Shown here: positions 43,778 to 51,344 of the stretch, piece by piece | Layout of the letters: every line of letters starts with the position of its first letter | How positions within the stretch are numbered: the stretch's first letter is position 1 | Assembly (NCBI RefSeq): GCF_016741775.1 | Contig: NZ_JAERRK010000003.1 | Coordinates: 1-64,000, forward strand | Source of the DNA: Streptomyces actinomycinicus | Lineage (GTDB): Bacteria; Actinomycetota; Actinomycetes; Streptomycetales; Streptomycetaceae | Direction of reading: 5' to 3' | DNA length: 64,000 nucleotides | The notes under the pieces: model-generated | What the model was told of the DNA's origin: nothing | Seen by the model: only the letters and a program-made list of their open reading frames with translations | Database searches by the model: none | Translations under genes and position numbers: made by a program

Positions 43778-44416
43778 CTATCGGATCTGGTACTCCTCGT
43801 GCGGCGTCGCGCGCTCCCACACGGCATCGAACGCCGACGCGCACAACTTGGCCACTTCAGCACGCTCATCCAGCTCGGGGCCGGCCGAACCGCCCTCACC
43901 GGTGAAGTGATTCCACATGATCACGCGCCCGTCGAAGAGCCAGAAGTCGTTCCCCGGCAGCGCAATGTCCGACGCCTTGTGACGAGGGAGCCGGCGGACC
44001 AGCTCCCCGGCTGCCAGGTTCTGATACGTACAGGCGTGCTCGTAGCGGATGTACGGGCTCACCGGCTCCGACACGATGCGGGCACGGCGGAACACCACTC
44101 CTCGAGCCGTCGCGTCACGGACCCAGGTGTGGAAGTCGCTCCACCACGTGGCCGGGTCCGGGTCGGGCCGCCAGCCGGAACGCCACCGTTCGAACTCGGC
44201 AGCCTCTTCTCCGATGCCGTAGGAGTCGCGCATCTCCAGACGGACGGCTGTGTGGTGGGTAACGCCAAGTCGGTCTGCGACATCACACGCCTCCCTCAGC
44301 ACGGGCACCATCCGGATGGGCAGCCGTACAACTGCTTCCGTCTCCGGGATCGGACATGTCTTCCGGCACTGCGTCCCGTTCGTGTTCGGTTCTTTCGCGA
44401 TGAACGGTGGTGCCAT
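43778..44416 (-). CDS. DUF6879 protein fused to a remnant of an upstream XRE-cluster protein
   Basis: A 212-residue protein. Residues about 58-212 match the DUF6879 family found beside XRE/DUF397 genes: TAVRLEMRDSYG, RRARIVSEPVSPYIRYEHA, IALPGNDFWLFDGRVIMWNH and a VWERATPHEEY end. The first 35 residues (PPFIAKEPNTNGTQC, then IPETEAVVRLP) resemble the ends of a separate small protein (AKDPxSNGTxCP...IPxHETxVEIP) with the middle missing. The ATG at 44416 has GGAG eight bases upstream; a later ATG (44311) has none. Function unknown. Confidence 0.72.
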   Translation of the reverse strand: MAPPFIAKEPNTNGTQCRKTCPIPETEAVVRLPIRMVPVLREACDVADRLGVTHHTAVRLEMRDSYGIGEEAAEFERWRSGWRPDPDPATWWSDFHTWVRDATARGVVFRRARIVSEPVSPYIRYEHACTYQNLAAGELVRRLPRHKASDIALPGNDFWLFDGRVIMWNHFTGEGGSAGPELDERAEVAKLCASAFDAVWERATPHEEYQIR

Positions 44417-44526
44417 GACTGTCTCCGACCTCCCGCCGGTGCCATGACGTTCCACGACGTTCCCCCGGCAGGCAGGGACGGTCAAGGGTGCATAGGAGTG
44501 GCAAGTCGGTGACGGTAGCCGCTCTC

Positions 44527-44739
44527 TCATGAGCCGAGCGGCCCCTCGCGCTTGACCCCGGTCACGAAGGCCGCCCAGGCGTCGGCGCGGAAGACGAGGG
44601 CTCCGCGGGTGGGGACCTTGCTGTCGCGGACGGGGACGAGGGCGGGGATGTTGTCGGCGACTTCGACGCAGTTGCCGCCGTCCGGGTTGCTATGGCTGCT
44701 CTTGCGCCAGTTCACGGTGCTCAGGTCGATGACTCGCAC
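44527..44739 (-). CDS. DUF397 protein, copy 1
   Basis: A 70-residue acidic protein of the DUF397 family: VNWRKSSHSNPDGGNCVEVA, VRDSK, and ALVFRADAWAAFVTGVK. In streptomycetes such proteins are encoded next to XRE regulators and are thought to modulate them. GTG start with AGGAGG eight bases upstream. It lies 47 bases after the XRE-TPR gene. At DNA level it is nearly identical to a second copy at 47546-47755 (about 19 differences over 210 bases by eye). Confidence 0.92.
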   Translation of the reverse strand: MRVIDLSTVNWRKSSHSNPDGGNCVEVADNIPALVPVRDSKVPTRGALVFRADAWAAFVTGVKREGPLGS

Positions 44740-44786
44740 GGCACTGCCTCCTACAGCGGAAAGCCCAACGACGTCCGGGCCGGCAC

Positions 44787-46094
44787 TCATCGCGGGGCCG
44801 CACCGGCCCGAGTCACGGCGGCACGCAGCTCGCGTACGCCGCTCACGCGCGGGTGCCGTTCGGCCAGTTCGTCGACGATGCCGCGGATCGCAGGCCGGTC
44901 GCGGACTTCGCCGGGGCTGGAACGGTAAGCGACCAGCAGGGCTTGCGCGGTCTGCTCGGGCCGCTGCCAGGCCCACCAGGCGCGCGCCATGTCGGTACTC
45001 ATACGGGCTCTGCGCTCGGCTGTCGGGAACTGCTCCGGCCGAAGGTTCTTGCCTGCCTCCAGAGCGGCGCCTGCGTCGCCGAGTGCCCAGTGCACGCCGA
45101 CCGCGTAAAGGTCGACGGTGGCCGGGGTGACGGCGAACAGGCGGCCGGGCGGCGCGGCGTGCGGTAGCTGACGGGCGGCGCGGCGGGCTTCTTCGGTCAT
45201 GGCCAGGGCCTCGGCGCGCCGGCCGCCTCGGGCGGCGGTGTAGGCGAGGGTGCAGAGCAACTGGGCGTAGGCGGCAGTCACGGCGTCAGTGCGCAGACCG
45301 GTGGCTTCGAGGTCCGTCGTGGCCGCGGACATGAGGCGTTGGGCGGCGTCGTTCCGATCCTGGTGACGCAGGACGATGGCCAGCTCTCGGGTTGCCGCCG
45401 CGGCGACGAGCGGAGAGCCGGACACCTCGGCCCAGGTGCGCGCGCGGTCGGCGGTGAGCCGTGCGCGGTCGTAGGAACCGAGCTTGATCAAAACCGAGGA
45501 GGCGAGGCTGTACACGGTGGAGAGCCGGGCCTGGCCGAGGGTGTGGTGGGCGCGGGCGGCGGAGTGCGCGTCCGCGATGAGCCCGGGAAGTTCGGCGAGG
45601 AGCCGACCGTGAGCGCCCCGATCGTAGAGAGTGCGGGCAGCGGCCAAGCGGCCGTCCAACGGGCCGGCGCCGGCCGGGACGGGGGTGTAGGCAAGGGCCT
45701 CGTCCAGGCCCGCCAGCAAAGCGACCGGTCCGGCGGCCACCGTGGCGGTGAGCAGCGTACGGCGGCGCATGGGGTCCTCCTCGGCGTCACACGGACTGGC
45801 CGTCACTCTAGTGGCCATCGGGGCCGACGGGGCCGGTGGCGCCAGGGAAGTCACAAGGATGTGTCGCGGCATGCCGACTTCCAGGGCGGCGCGGTGCACC
45901 AGGGCCAGGTCGACGATGCGGATGCGCCGCTCCATCCGTGAGACGGTGGCAGGTGAGCAGCCGAGGCGGTCCCCGAGCGCGGCCAGTGTCCAGGAGTGGT
46001 GCCGGCGTCCGAGGCGGATGAGGGCGCCGGGACGCCGCTGGGCGGCTAACTCAAGCGCCTGCTTGCTGTTCCAGAGCGGGTCAACGGGCACCAT
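44787..46094 (-). CDS. XRE-type regulator with TPR-like C-terminal domain
   Basis: A 435-residue protein. The helix-turn-helix is SWTLAALGDRLGCSPATVSR (about residues 33-52), and the rest is an Ala/Arg-rich helical array with TPR-like repeats (for example RLSTVYSLASSVLIKLGSYD). This layout resembles peptide-responsive or antibiotic-locus regulators. GGGAGGGAC precedes the ATG at 46094; the same frame stays open to 47852 but that is the shadow of the genes opposite. It is divergent from a small conserved gene with a palindrome between them, and DUF397 copy 1 follows. Confidence 0.85.
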   Translation of the reverse strand: MVPVDPLWNSKQALELAAQRRPGALIRLGRRHHSWTLAALGDRLGCSPATVSRMERRIRIVDLALVHRAALEVGMPRHILVTSLAPPAPSAPMATRVTASPCDAEEDPMRRRTLLTATVAAGPVALLAGLDEALAYTPVPAGAGPLDGRLAAARTLYDRGAHGRLLAELPGLIADAHSAARAHHTLGQARLSTVYSLASSVLIKLGSYDRARLTADRARTWAEVSGSPLVAAAATRELAIVLRHQDRNDAAQRLMSAATTDLEATGLRTDAVTAAYAQLLCTLAYTAARGGRRAEALAMTEEARRAARQLPHAAPPGRLFAVTPATVDLYAVGVHWALGDAGAALEAGKNLRPEQFPTAERRARMSTDMARAWWAWQRPEQTAQALLVAYRSSPGEVRDRPAIRGIVDELAERHPRVSGVRELRAAVTRAGAAPR

Positions 46095-46162
46095 GTCCCT
46101 CCCACACCGCACAACAGGGAACCTCAACGGTATGTGGATCGGGCGGACCGCGTCGAGACCGC

Positions 46163-46177
46163 TTGCACAACGTGCAA
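46163..46177. promoter_or_regulatory. palindrome in the divergent XRE-TPR promoter region
   Basis: TTGCAC and GTGCAA flank an AAC centre, a perfect six-base inverted repeat in the 183-base gap between divergent genes. It is the best candidate operator of the XRE-TPR protein. The rest of the gap holds no clear promoter pair. Confidence 0.6.
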
Positions 46178-46277
46178 ACACTCTTCGCGCAGAGCAAGTT
46201 GACCACTGATCGGTCGGCCGGGGCGGTGTGGTGGGTGCATCGCCCCGAACCGCGGGGCACCGTCCATCGGAGGCACC

Positions 46278-46745
46278 ATGGCACCTACCGCCGTTCCACC
46301 TCTGCCTGCCACGGAGCCGGCAACCGGCCCCGTCCGCTCCGTGCGGGAGGTCGTACCGGCCGACCTGTGGGACAAGCAGGTCCGACTGCTCATGCGGGAC
46401 TACCCGTACGACTCGCTCATGGCGGCCCGCGTGCTCGGCCAGGGATACGCCTACCTGCTGACCGCGATGAAACACCGGGGGGAGAAGCTGGGGCTGGCGC
46501 CCAGCACGCTCGTCGACATCGGTGTCCACACGATCATCCTGGACACAGTGACGTACGCCGAGCTGTGCCAACGCTACAACCAAGGCAAGTTCCTGCACCA
46601 CGTGCCTGAGGTCGACTTCAAGAACGACGGCTCTGTGATGAAAACGGCGCACGTCGTCGCGGCCGACGGCTGGGAGGTCGACCTGCCGCTGTGGGCGGAC
46701 GCGGCATCGTGCGGGCCCTGCCATCCTGGCAACGACTCGCACTGA
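46278..46745 (+). CDS. conserved protein of streptomycete XRE clusters, function unknown
   Basis: A 155-residue protein with a conserved core: LLMRDYPYDSLMAARVLGQG, LAPSTLVDIGVHTIILDTVT and a HHVPEVDFKNDGSV stretch, ending CGPCHPGNDSH. I recall it as a domain related to plant glycine-rich-domain proteins in Streptomyces, with no known activity. The C-terminal Cys/His cluster could bind metal. GGAGG lies four bases before the ATG. It is divergent from the XRE-TPR gene and 117 bases upstream of the methyltransferase. Confidence 0.8.
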   Translation: MAPTAVPPLPATEPATGPVRSVREVVPADLWDKQVRLLMRDYPYDSLMAARVLGQGYAYLLTAMKHRGEKLGLAPSTLVDIGVHTIILDTVTYAELCQRYNQGKFLHHVPEVDFKNDGSVMKTAHVVAADGWEVDLPLWADAASCGPCHPGNDSH

Positions 46746-46862
46746 CCGGTCAATACGCTCCTGTGCGGGGGCACGAGCCGCTCGGTCGGGCCTCCGCACA
46801 CGGTCGGATGAGATCTCCCTAATGCGGCACCGCCGCCGGGTCGTGCCCGCCAGGATGTGCGG

Positions 46863-47549
46863 GTGACCGCGATCCGAGACCTCTGGTACCACTATGGCCG
46901 CAGCCGCGCCGCCACGGACCGCGCTGTTCCCGAGGCGTTCTACTGGATCTGGACCCAGGACAGCGGCCCTGGGGCGGAGCTGCTGGGCGAGTTGTCCGGC
47001 CGGTGCGTGGGGGATCTCGGAGCCGGGGCGGCCCGGCACGCGGCGTATCTGGCCACCCGTCACCAGCCTGCCCAGGTCGTTGCCGTCGACGGATCGCCCG
47101 CTCAGTACGCGATGGCCACCGACTTGTACGGCCACCTCGCGCCGCGCCTGCGCATCGTCGCGTCCGATGCCGTTACCCACCTTCGAGCGATGGCCGCGAC
47201 GTACGACGTCCTCTACAGCGTCTTCGGCGCGGTGGACTTCACCGACCCGCGCACCCTGTTGCCGGCGGCGGCGGCCGCACTGCGGCCCGGAGGGCGGCTG
47301 GTGTTCTCCACCCTTGCCCACTATCTCAACGGCATGCCTGCCGAGCCGGACGCAGTCGCCGCTCGCATTCCCACAAAGACACCGGATGGTCAGGCAGCCA
47401 CGATGAACCGTTGGGTGCTCCAGGAACATGTGTGGACGAAGCTGCTCGATGAGGCCGGGTTCACGCGGATCACCGTGGACGTGCTGAACGCCACCACCGA
47501 CGGGCCGCGCACAGCCGACACGCTGCTGCTGAGGGCGTACCGCGCTTAA
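46863..47549 (+). CDS. class I SAM-dependent methyltransferase
   Basis: A 228-residue methyltransferase. Motif I is VGDLGAGAARHAAYLA, the acidic loop is VVAVDGSPAQ, motif IV YDVLYSVFGAVDF, and a post-motif LRPGGRLVFSTL. The substrate is unknown. A CAGGAT -10-like hexamer (46851-46856) lies six bases before the GTG at 46863, suggesting a leaderless transcript; a GTG two codons earlier is possible. Its last codon overlaps the stop of DUF397 copy 2 on the other strand. Confidence 0.85.
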   Translation: MTAIRDLWYHYGRSRAATDRAVPEAFYWIWTQDSGPGAELLGELSGRCVGDLGAGAARHAAYLATRHQPAQVVAVDGSPAQYAMATDLYGHLAPRLRIVASDAVTHLRAMAATYDVLYSVFGAVDFTDPRTLLPAAAAALRPGGRLVFSTLAHYLNGMPAEPDAVAARIPTKTPDGQAATMNRWVLQEHVWTKLLDEAGFTRITVDVLNATTDGPRTADTLLLRAYRA

Positions 47550-47755
47550 CCGAGCGGGCCCTCGCCCTTGACCCCGGTCACGAAGGCCGCCCAGGCGTCG
47601 GCGCGGAAGACGAGGGCTCCGCGGGTGGGGGCCTTGCTGTCGCGGACGGGGACGAGGGCGGGGATGTTGTCGGCGACTTCGACGCAGTTGCCGCCGTCCG
47701 AATTGCTGTAGCTGCTCTTGCGCCACTTCGCGGTGCTCAAGCCGATGGCTCGCAC
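47546..47755 (-). CDS. DUF397 protein, copy 2
   Basis: A 69-residue DUF397 protein, MRAIGLSTAKWRKSSYSNSD at the start and FRADAWAAFVTGVKGEGPLG at the end. It overlaps the 3' end of the adjacent XRE gene by 19 bases, the classic arrangement in streptomycetes, with GGAGG upstream of its GTG. The near-identity to copy 1 in the same orientation, 3 kb away, points to recent duplication or gene conversion. Confidence 0.92.
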   Translation of the reverse strand: MRAIGLSTAKWRKSSYSNSDGGNCVEVADNIPALVPVRDSKAPTRGALVFRADAWAAFVTGVKGEGPLG

Positions 47756-48579
47756 GGGACTTCCTCCAACATCCGCAGGATGAACTTCTGCGACTCGGCC
47801 GGGGGAAGGGCCAGGTCGCGCACCGCATCATATGTGCGGTGGAAACGCTCAACCTTGCTTGGTTCGTCGATCAGTTCACCGTGTACGTCGTTCTCCGCGT
47901 AAGCCACGGTACGGCCATCCAGCAGCCTGAGGAACATGACGTCGGTGCTGTCCAGGCCGTGCAACCCCGAGCCGAACGGCAGGACGTGCACAGTGATGTT
48001 CGGCTGCGCCGCAGCTTCCGCCAAGCGTTCCAGTTGCCCCCACCACTCCCGGTGATCGCGCAGCGAGTTCCGTAGAACCGCTTCGGACAGGAGGACACGG
48101 AACGGTGGTGGGTCATCCCCCTCCAGTACCTTCCGCCGTCCGGTGCGTGCTTCGACCTGCTGGTCCAGCTCTTCACCCTTGAGGCCGCCTGCAGCGAGCG
48201 CCTCGCGCGCATACCCGGCGGTCTGAAGAAGCCCTGGCGGCCTGCTCACGGAGTACTGCCACAGGCTGGTCGCCTCGGCTTCCAGCACCATGTATCGCCG
48301 GTACTGTTCCTTGAACTGCGTGGGGTCCGCCACCGCCAGCTCCCACAGCGTCACCAGCAACCCCGGCGTTCCGTAGAACTGATCCAGTGCCTGTACGACC
48401 TCGGGCCCGCCCAGTGTCTGCCCGCTCTCCAGCTTGCTGAACTGCGATGAGTCCCAGCCGACTTCCTTCGCCAGGTCCCGCAGGCTCAGTCCGCGTTCGC
48501 TCCTGAGACGCCGTAACTCCTCGGTGAACCGCGCCCTCGGCTCCTGACTCCGTCCCGTGATCACCAACCGCTGTGGCAT
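47737..48579 (-). CDS. XRE-family regulator with DUF5753 (WhiJ-like)
   Basis: A 280-residue regulator. The helix-turn-helix is LSLRDLAKEVGWDSSQFSKL with ESGQ following (about residues 28-50). The C-terminal DUF5753 part includes SRPPGLLQTAGYAREALAAG and VLPFGSGLHGLDSTDVMFLR. Such proteins work with DUF397 partners (WhiJ and relatives) in development or antibiotic control. GGGAG precedes the ATG at 48579. Four TTGAATTTG repeats lie immediately upstream. Confidence 0.92.
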   Translation of the reverse strand: MPQRLVITGRSQEPRARFTEELRRLRSERGLSLRDLAKEVGWDSSQFSKLESGQTLGGPEVVQALDQFYGTPGLLVTLWELAVADPTQFKEQYRRYMVLEAEATSLWQYSVSRPPGLLQTAGYAREALAAGGLKGEELDQQVEARTGRRKVLEGDDPPPFRVLLSEAVLRNSLRDHREWWGQLERLAEAAAQPNITVHVLPFGSGLHGLDSTDVMFLRLLDGRTVAYAENDVHGELIDEPSKVERFHRTYDAVRDLALPPAESQKFILRMLEEVPCEPSA

Positions 48580-48590
48580 TCCGCTCCCTG

Positions 48591-48638
48591 TTGAATTTGT
48601 TGAATTTGTTGAATTTGGCAGGCCTAGCGTTGAATTTG
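48591..48638. repeat. iteron-like TTGAATTTG repeats upstream of the XRE/DUF5753 gene
   Basis: The nonamer TTGAATTTG occurs three times back to back (48591-48599, 48600-48608, 48609-48617) and once more at 48630-48638. They begin 12 bases from the XRE start. The AT-rich composition stands out in this GC-rich region. Likely binding sites for the XRE protein or a promoter control element. Confidence 0.88.
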
Positions 48639-48755
48639 GGCCCCTCACCAGCCCAAACGCTCTTTCCGTGCGCCATGCTCGTAAGCGTACGAACACGCAG
48701 CGTAGTGCCACGTTCGCACTGTGTTCAGGTGTTCTTGGAAAGGAGCTGGCCCACG

Positions 48756-49157
48756 ATGGCGACGACGTCGGAGTCCTATGAGCCCGGACGCCTTCTCTAC
48801 GACCCCGCCACCGGCAAGGTCGGTGAGTACCGGGACCGGGCCGGGCCCTATGTGATGCTCCGGCCCGTCGGTGGGGGAGTGGAGTGGGAGGCCGACCCGG
48901 ACGCGGTGCGTCCGGCGACGGACCGGGAGCGGATCGGTGCGACCGTACGGGCCGTCAATCACCGTGCCCGAGCGCTGCCGTCGTCGCCCCCGCCCCTGGA
49001 CGACGTCGGCCGGCCGCCGCGTCCGGTGCCCGGATGCGCCGCCTGCCTGGAACTGGGGGAGCGGCGGGAGGCCGCGCGGGTGGCGTACGACCGCAGCGCC
49101 GAGACCGATGCGAACGTGCTGCTGCGGCAGCATCAGCGGAAGGAGCACCGCGCATGA
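48756..49157 (+). CDS. conserved hypothetical protein of XRE/DUF397 clusters
   Basis: A 133-residue soluble protein: MATTSESYEPGRLLYDPATG, YRDRAGPYVMLRPVGGGVEW and a central CAACLELGERREAARVAYDR segment with a Cys pair. I recall close relatives next to XRE/DUF397 genes in streptomycetes, without a function. AAGGAG lies upstream of the ATG at 48756; the 5' open frame before it runs into the repeat region. It is divergent from the XRE/DUF5753 gene and overlaps the next gene by four bases. Confidence 0.8.
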   Translation: MATTSESYEPGRLLYDPATGKVGEYRDRAGPYVMLRPVGGGVEWEADPDAVRPATDRERIGATVRAVNHRARALPSSPPPLDDVGRPPRPVPGCAACLELGERREAARVAYDRSAETDANVLLRQHQRKEHRA

Positions 49158-49516
49158 CGGCCATCGACGGTCTGCCGTACGAGGAGTGCAGGCGGAGGCA
49201 GGCGGAGCGCGATGTGCCACGGGGGCCGGCGGCAGAGCGTGATGCGCCACGGTGGCCGACGACTCCCTGGCCGGCCTACGCGCTTCCGCCGTTCCGGCAC
49301 GGAGTACGAGGCGGGAGCGACGACGCCTCCGTGCCCGTCCCTCGCCCGGCGCCCACCGATCGTCCCGCCCGTCCGTCCGGGCGTCGTTCCTCCGGGCGTC
49401 GTTCCTCCGGGTGGCGAGGCGCAGGCGGTGTCGCCGTCAGCGGTGTACTCGCCGCCCTGTGTGTCGCCGCGCTGCTGGCGGCGGTCGTCGTGGCGGCCAT
49501 TCGGACGCGTTGCTGA
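49154..49516 (+). CDS. small tail-anchored membrane protein
   Basis: A 120-residue protein: MTAIDGLPYEECRRRQAERD, an Arg/Pro/Ser-rich middle with repeated SGRRSSG, then one membrane helix near the C terminus (VAVSGVLAALCVAALLAAVVVAAI). It starts in an ATGA overlap with the upstream gene, so the two are coupled. No function known. It ends the accessory island. Confidence 0.65.
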   Translation: MTAIDGLPYEECRRRQAERDVPRGPAAERDAPRWPTTPWPAYALPPFRHGVRGGSDDASVPVPRPAPTDRPARPSGRRSSGRRSSGWRGAGGVAVSGVLAALCVAALLAAVVVAAIRTRC

Positions 49517-49740
49517 CCGGCACCGCCGAGCGGCGCGGGCGATCGGCATTGCCTACCGGCACCGCCGGCCGGTACCGCCGAGCGGAGTGGGCGGCCGGCA
49601 CCGGGGACAGCTGAAGGGCCGCATCCCCGATGGCGTCCAACCCAGGGGATACGGCCCTTCAGCTCGTCACTGAGCCCACTCGGCCCACTCGGCCCGTCGG
49701 GTCCGCCCGGCCCACTCGCCGGCTCGGACCACTCGGGGTG

Positions 49741-50028
49741 TCAGACCGCGATGGCGACCTCGGCCAGACCGCCCTGCTGGGCGACGACCGTGCGGTCGGC
49801 CGTGGCCCCGGGCACCAGGGCCCGGACGGTCCACGTGCCCTCGGCCGCGTAGAAGCGGAACTGGCCGGTCGCGGAGGTGGGGACCTCCGCCGTGAACTCA
49901 CCGGTCGAGTCGAGGAGACGGACGTAGCCCGTCACCGGCTCGCCGTCGCGGGTCACCTGGCCCTGGATCGTGGTCTCACCGGGCTTGATCGTCGAGGCGT
50001 CCGGGCCGCCGGCCTTCGCTCCGCACAT
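49741..50028 (-). CDS. DUF1416 protein, sulfurtransferase partner
   Basis: A 95-residue beta-sandwich-type protein beginning MCGAKAGGPD, with GQVTRDGEPVTGYVRLLDST. DUF1416 genes regularly follow the thiosulfate sulfurtransferase gene in actinobacteria; the role is unknown, though a conserved Cys2 could be a sulfur acceptor. It is 56 bases downstream of the sulfurtransferase gene on the same strand. Confidence 0.9.
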   Translation of the reverse strand: MCGAKAGGPDASTIKPGETTIQGQVTRDGEPVTGYVRLLDSTGEFTAEVPTSATGQFRFYAAEGTWTVRALVPGATADRTVVAQQGGLAEVAIAV

Positions 50029-50084
50029 GCTGTTTCTCCAGAGGGGTCTGACCGGAAGGCCGGTCGGGATGGGTACCTGAGGGC

Positions 50085-50930
50085 TTACTTGTTGGCGCCG
50101 AGCTCGATCGGCACGCCGACGAGGGAGCCGTACTCGGTCCAGGAGCCGTCGTAGTTCTTGACGTTCTCCACGCCGAGCAGCTCGTGCAGCACGAACCAGG
50201 TCAGGGCCGAGCGCTCACCGATGCGGCAGTAGGCGATCGTGTCCTTGGCGAGGTCGACGCTCTCCTCGGCGTAGAGGGCCTTCAGCTCCTCGTCCGACTT
50301 GAACGTGCCGTCGTCGTTGGCGTTCTTCGACCACGGGATGTTGCGGGCGGTCGGGACGTGACCCGGGCGCTGCGACTGCTCCTGCGGCAGGTGGGCCGGG
50401 GCGAGCAGCTTGCCGGAGAACTCGTCGGGCGAGCGGACGTCGACCAGGTTCTGCGCGCCGATCGCGGCGACGACGTCGTCGCGGAAGGCGCGGATGGAGG
50501 TGTCCTGCGCCTTGGCCTTGTAGTCGGTCGTGGCGCGCTCGGGCACCTCGGTGCCGTCGACCAGCTCGCGGGCGTCCAGCTCCCACTTCTTGCGGCCGCC
50601 GTCGAGGAGCTTGACGTTCTCGTGGCCGTACAGCTTGAAGTACCAGTAGGCGTACGACGCGAACCAGTTGTTGTTGCCGCCGTAGAGGATCACCAGCGTG
50701 TCGTTGGCGATGCCCTTCTTCGACAGGAGCTTCTCGAAGCCCTCCTGGTCGATGAAGTCACGGCGGACCGGGTCCTGCAGGTCCTTGGTCCAGTCGATGC
50801 GGATCGCGTTCTTGATGTGGTTCTTCTCGTAGGCGGACGTGTCCTCGTCCACCTCGACGATCGCGATGGTCGGGTCGTCCAGGTGCTCCTGGAGCCAGTC
50901 GGCGTCGACCAGGACGTCGCTGCGGCTCAT
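50085..50930 (-). CDS. cysA: thiosulfate sulfurtransferase (double rhodanese)
   Basis: A 281-residue enzyme with two rhodanese domains. The active-site loop of the second is AYCRIGERSA with the persulfide-forming Cys; the first domain (IVEVDEDTSAYEKNHIKNAI) lacks it, as usual. It transfers sulfane sulfur from thiosulfate to cyanide or a thiol acceptor. GGAGGAAAG precedes the ATG. A 26-residue Cys-containing leader peptide is encoded 126 bases upstream, suggesting sulfur- or cysteine-responsive control. Confidence 0.93.
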   Translation of the reverse strand: MSRSDVLVDADWLQEHLDDPTIAIVEVDEDTSAYEKNHIKNAIRIDWTKDLQDPVRRDFIDQEGFEKLLSKKGIANDTLVILYGGNNNWFASYAYWYFKLYGHENVKLLDGGRKKWELDARELVDGTEVPERATTDYKAKAQDTSIRAFRDDVVAAIGAQNLVDVRSPDEFSGKLLAPAHLPQEQSQRPGHVPTARNIPWSKNANDDGTFKSDEELKALYAEESVDLAKDTIAYCRIGERSALTWFVLHELLGVENVKNYDGSWTEYGSLVGVPIELGANK

Positions 50931-50977
50931 GCTCTTTCCTCCGGGGCAGTCGCGGCGGGGCGTGCGAGTAGAGAGGG

Positions 50978-51004
50978 GTGCGCGCTCGACAGCCGAGGGC
51001 GCAC
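50978..51004 (-). promoter_or_regulatory. possible stem-loop between leader peptide and sulfurtransferase
   Basis: GTGCGC (50978-50983) pairs with GCGCAC (50999-51004) across a 15-base loop in the 126-base leader. It could take part in an attenuation or ribosome-access switch. The evidence is a short GC-rich stem only. Confidence 0.35.
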
Positions 51005-51056
51005 GGGTGCCCTTCCAGCAGGGCGGGGGTGAGACGCGGAAGTCGGGGACTTTCGC

Positions 51057-51137
51057 TCAGAAGGGGCGACAGAGCATGGCGGCAACGCGGCACAGGTCCA
51101 CTGCCCGCCGCTTCGTGAGATCCGCCTGTCGCTTCAT
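51057..51137 (-). CDS. 26-residue leader peptide upstream of the sulfurtransferase gene
   Basis: The peptide runs from MKRQADLTKRRAVDLCRVAA to a MLCRPF end, with Cys at positions 16 and 22. It is highly basic. A well-placed promoter puts the transcript start at its ATG, so it is leaderless and surely translated. Such short Cys-containing peptides precede sulfur genes in streptomycetes and mycobacteria and are proposed to sense cysteine supply by ribosome stalling. Confidence 0.85.
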   Translation of the reverse strand: MKRQADLTKRRAVDLCRVAAMLCRPF

Positions 51138-51144
51138 GGTGCCG

Positions 51145-51173
51145 ATCGTAGGGACGTCCGGGCGAGCGTGTCA
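51145..51173 (-). promoter_or_regulatory. leaderless promoter of the leader peptide-sulfurtransferase operon
   Basis: On the minus strand, TGACAC (51173-51168), a 17-base spacer and TACGAT (51150-51145) form a good vegetative promoter; TACGAT ends seven bases before the leader-peptide ATG. Confidence 0.82.
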
Positions 51174-51344
51174 CCGGCGTGTCATATGGCGAGATGCGAT
51201 CGTCCGCATACCGGGATACGACAAGCGCCCGGGTGGCCGCCGTACGGCCTCCGGGCGCTTGTGCAGGTCAGCGAGTCTCCACTACGGACTCCATCGTCTC
51301 GCCTGTCGGACGTCCGGTGTCCAACGGCGGGCCGGCGACCCTCG

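Noticed and set aside
44527..47755. Composite transposon or insertion sequence
   Set aside because: The direct repeats are DUF397 genes, not terminal repeats, and no transposase is present.
46095..47852. N-terminal extension of the XRE-TPR frame
   Set aside because: It is antisense to the methyltransferase and the small conserved gene, and the real start at 46094 has a good ribosome site.
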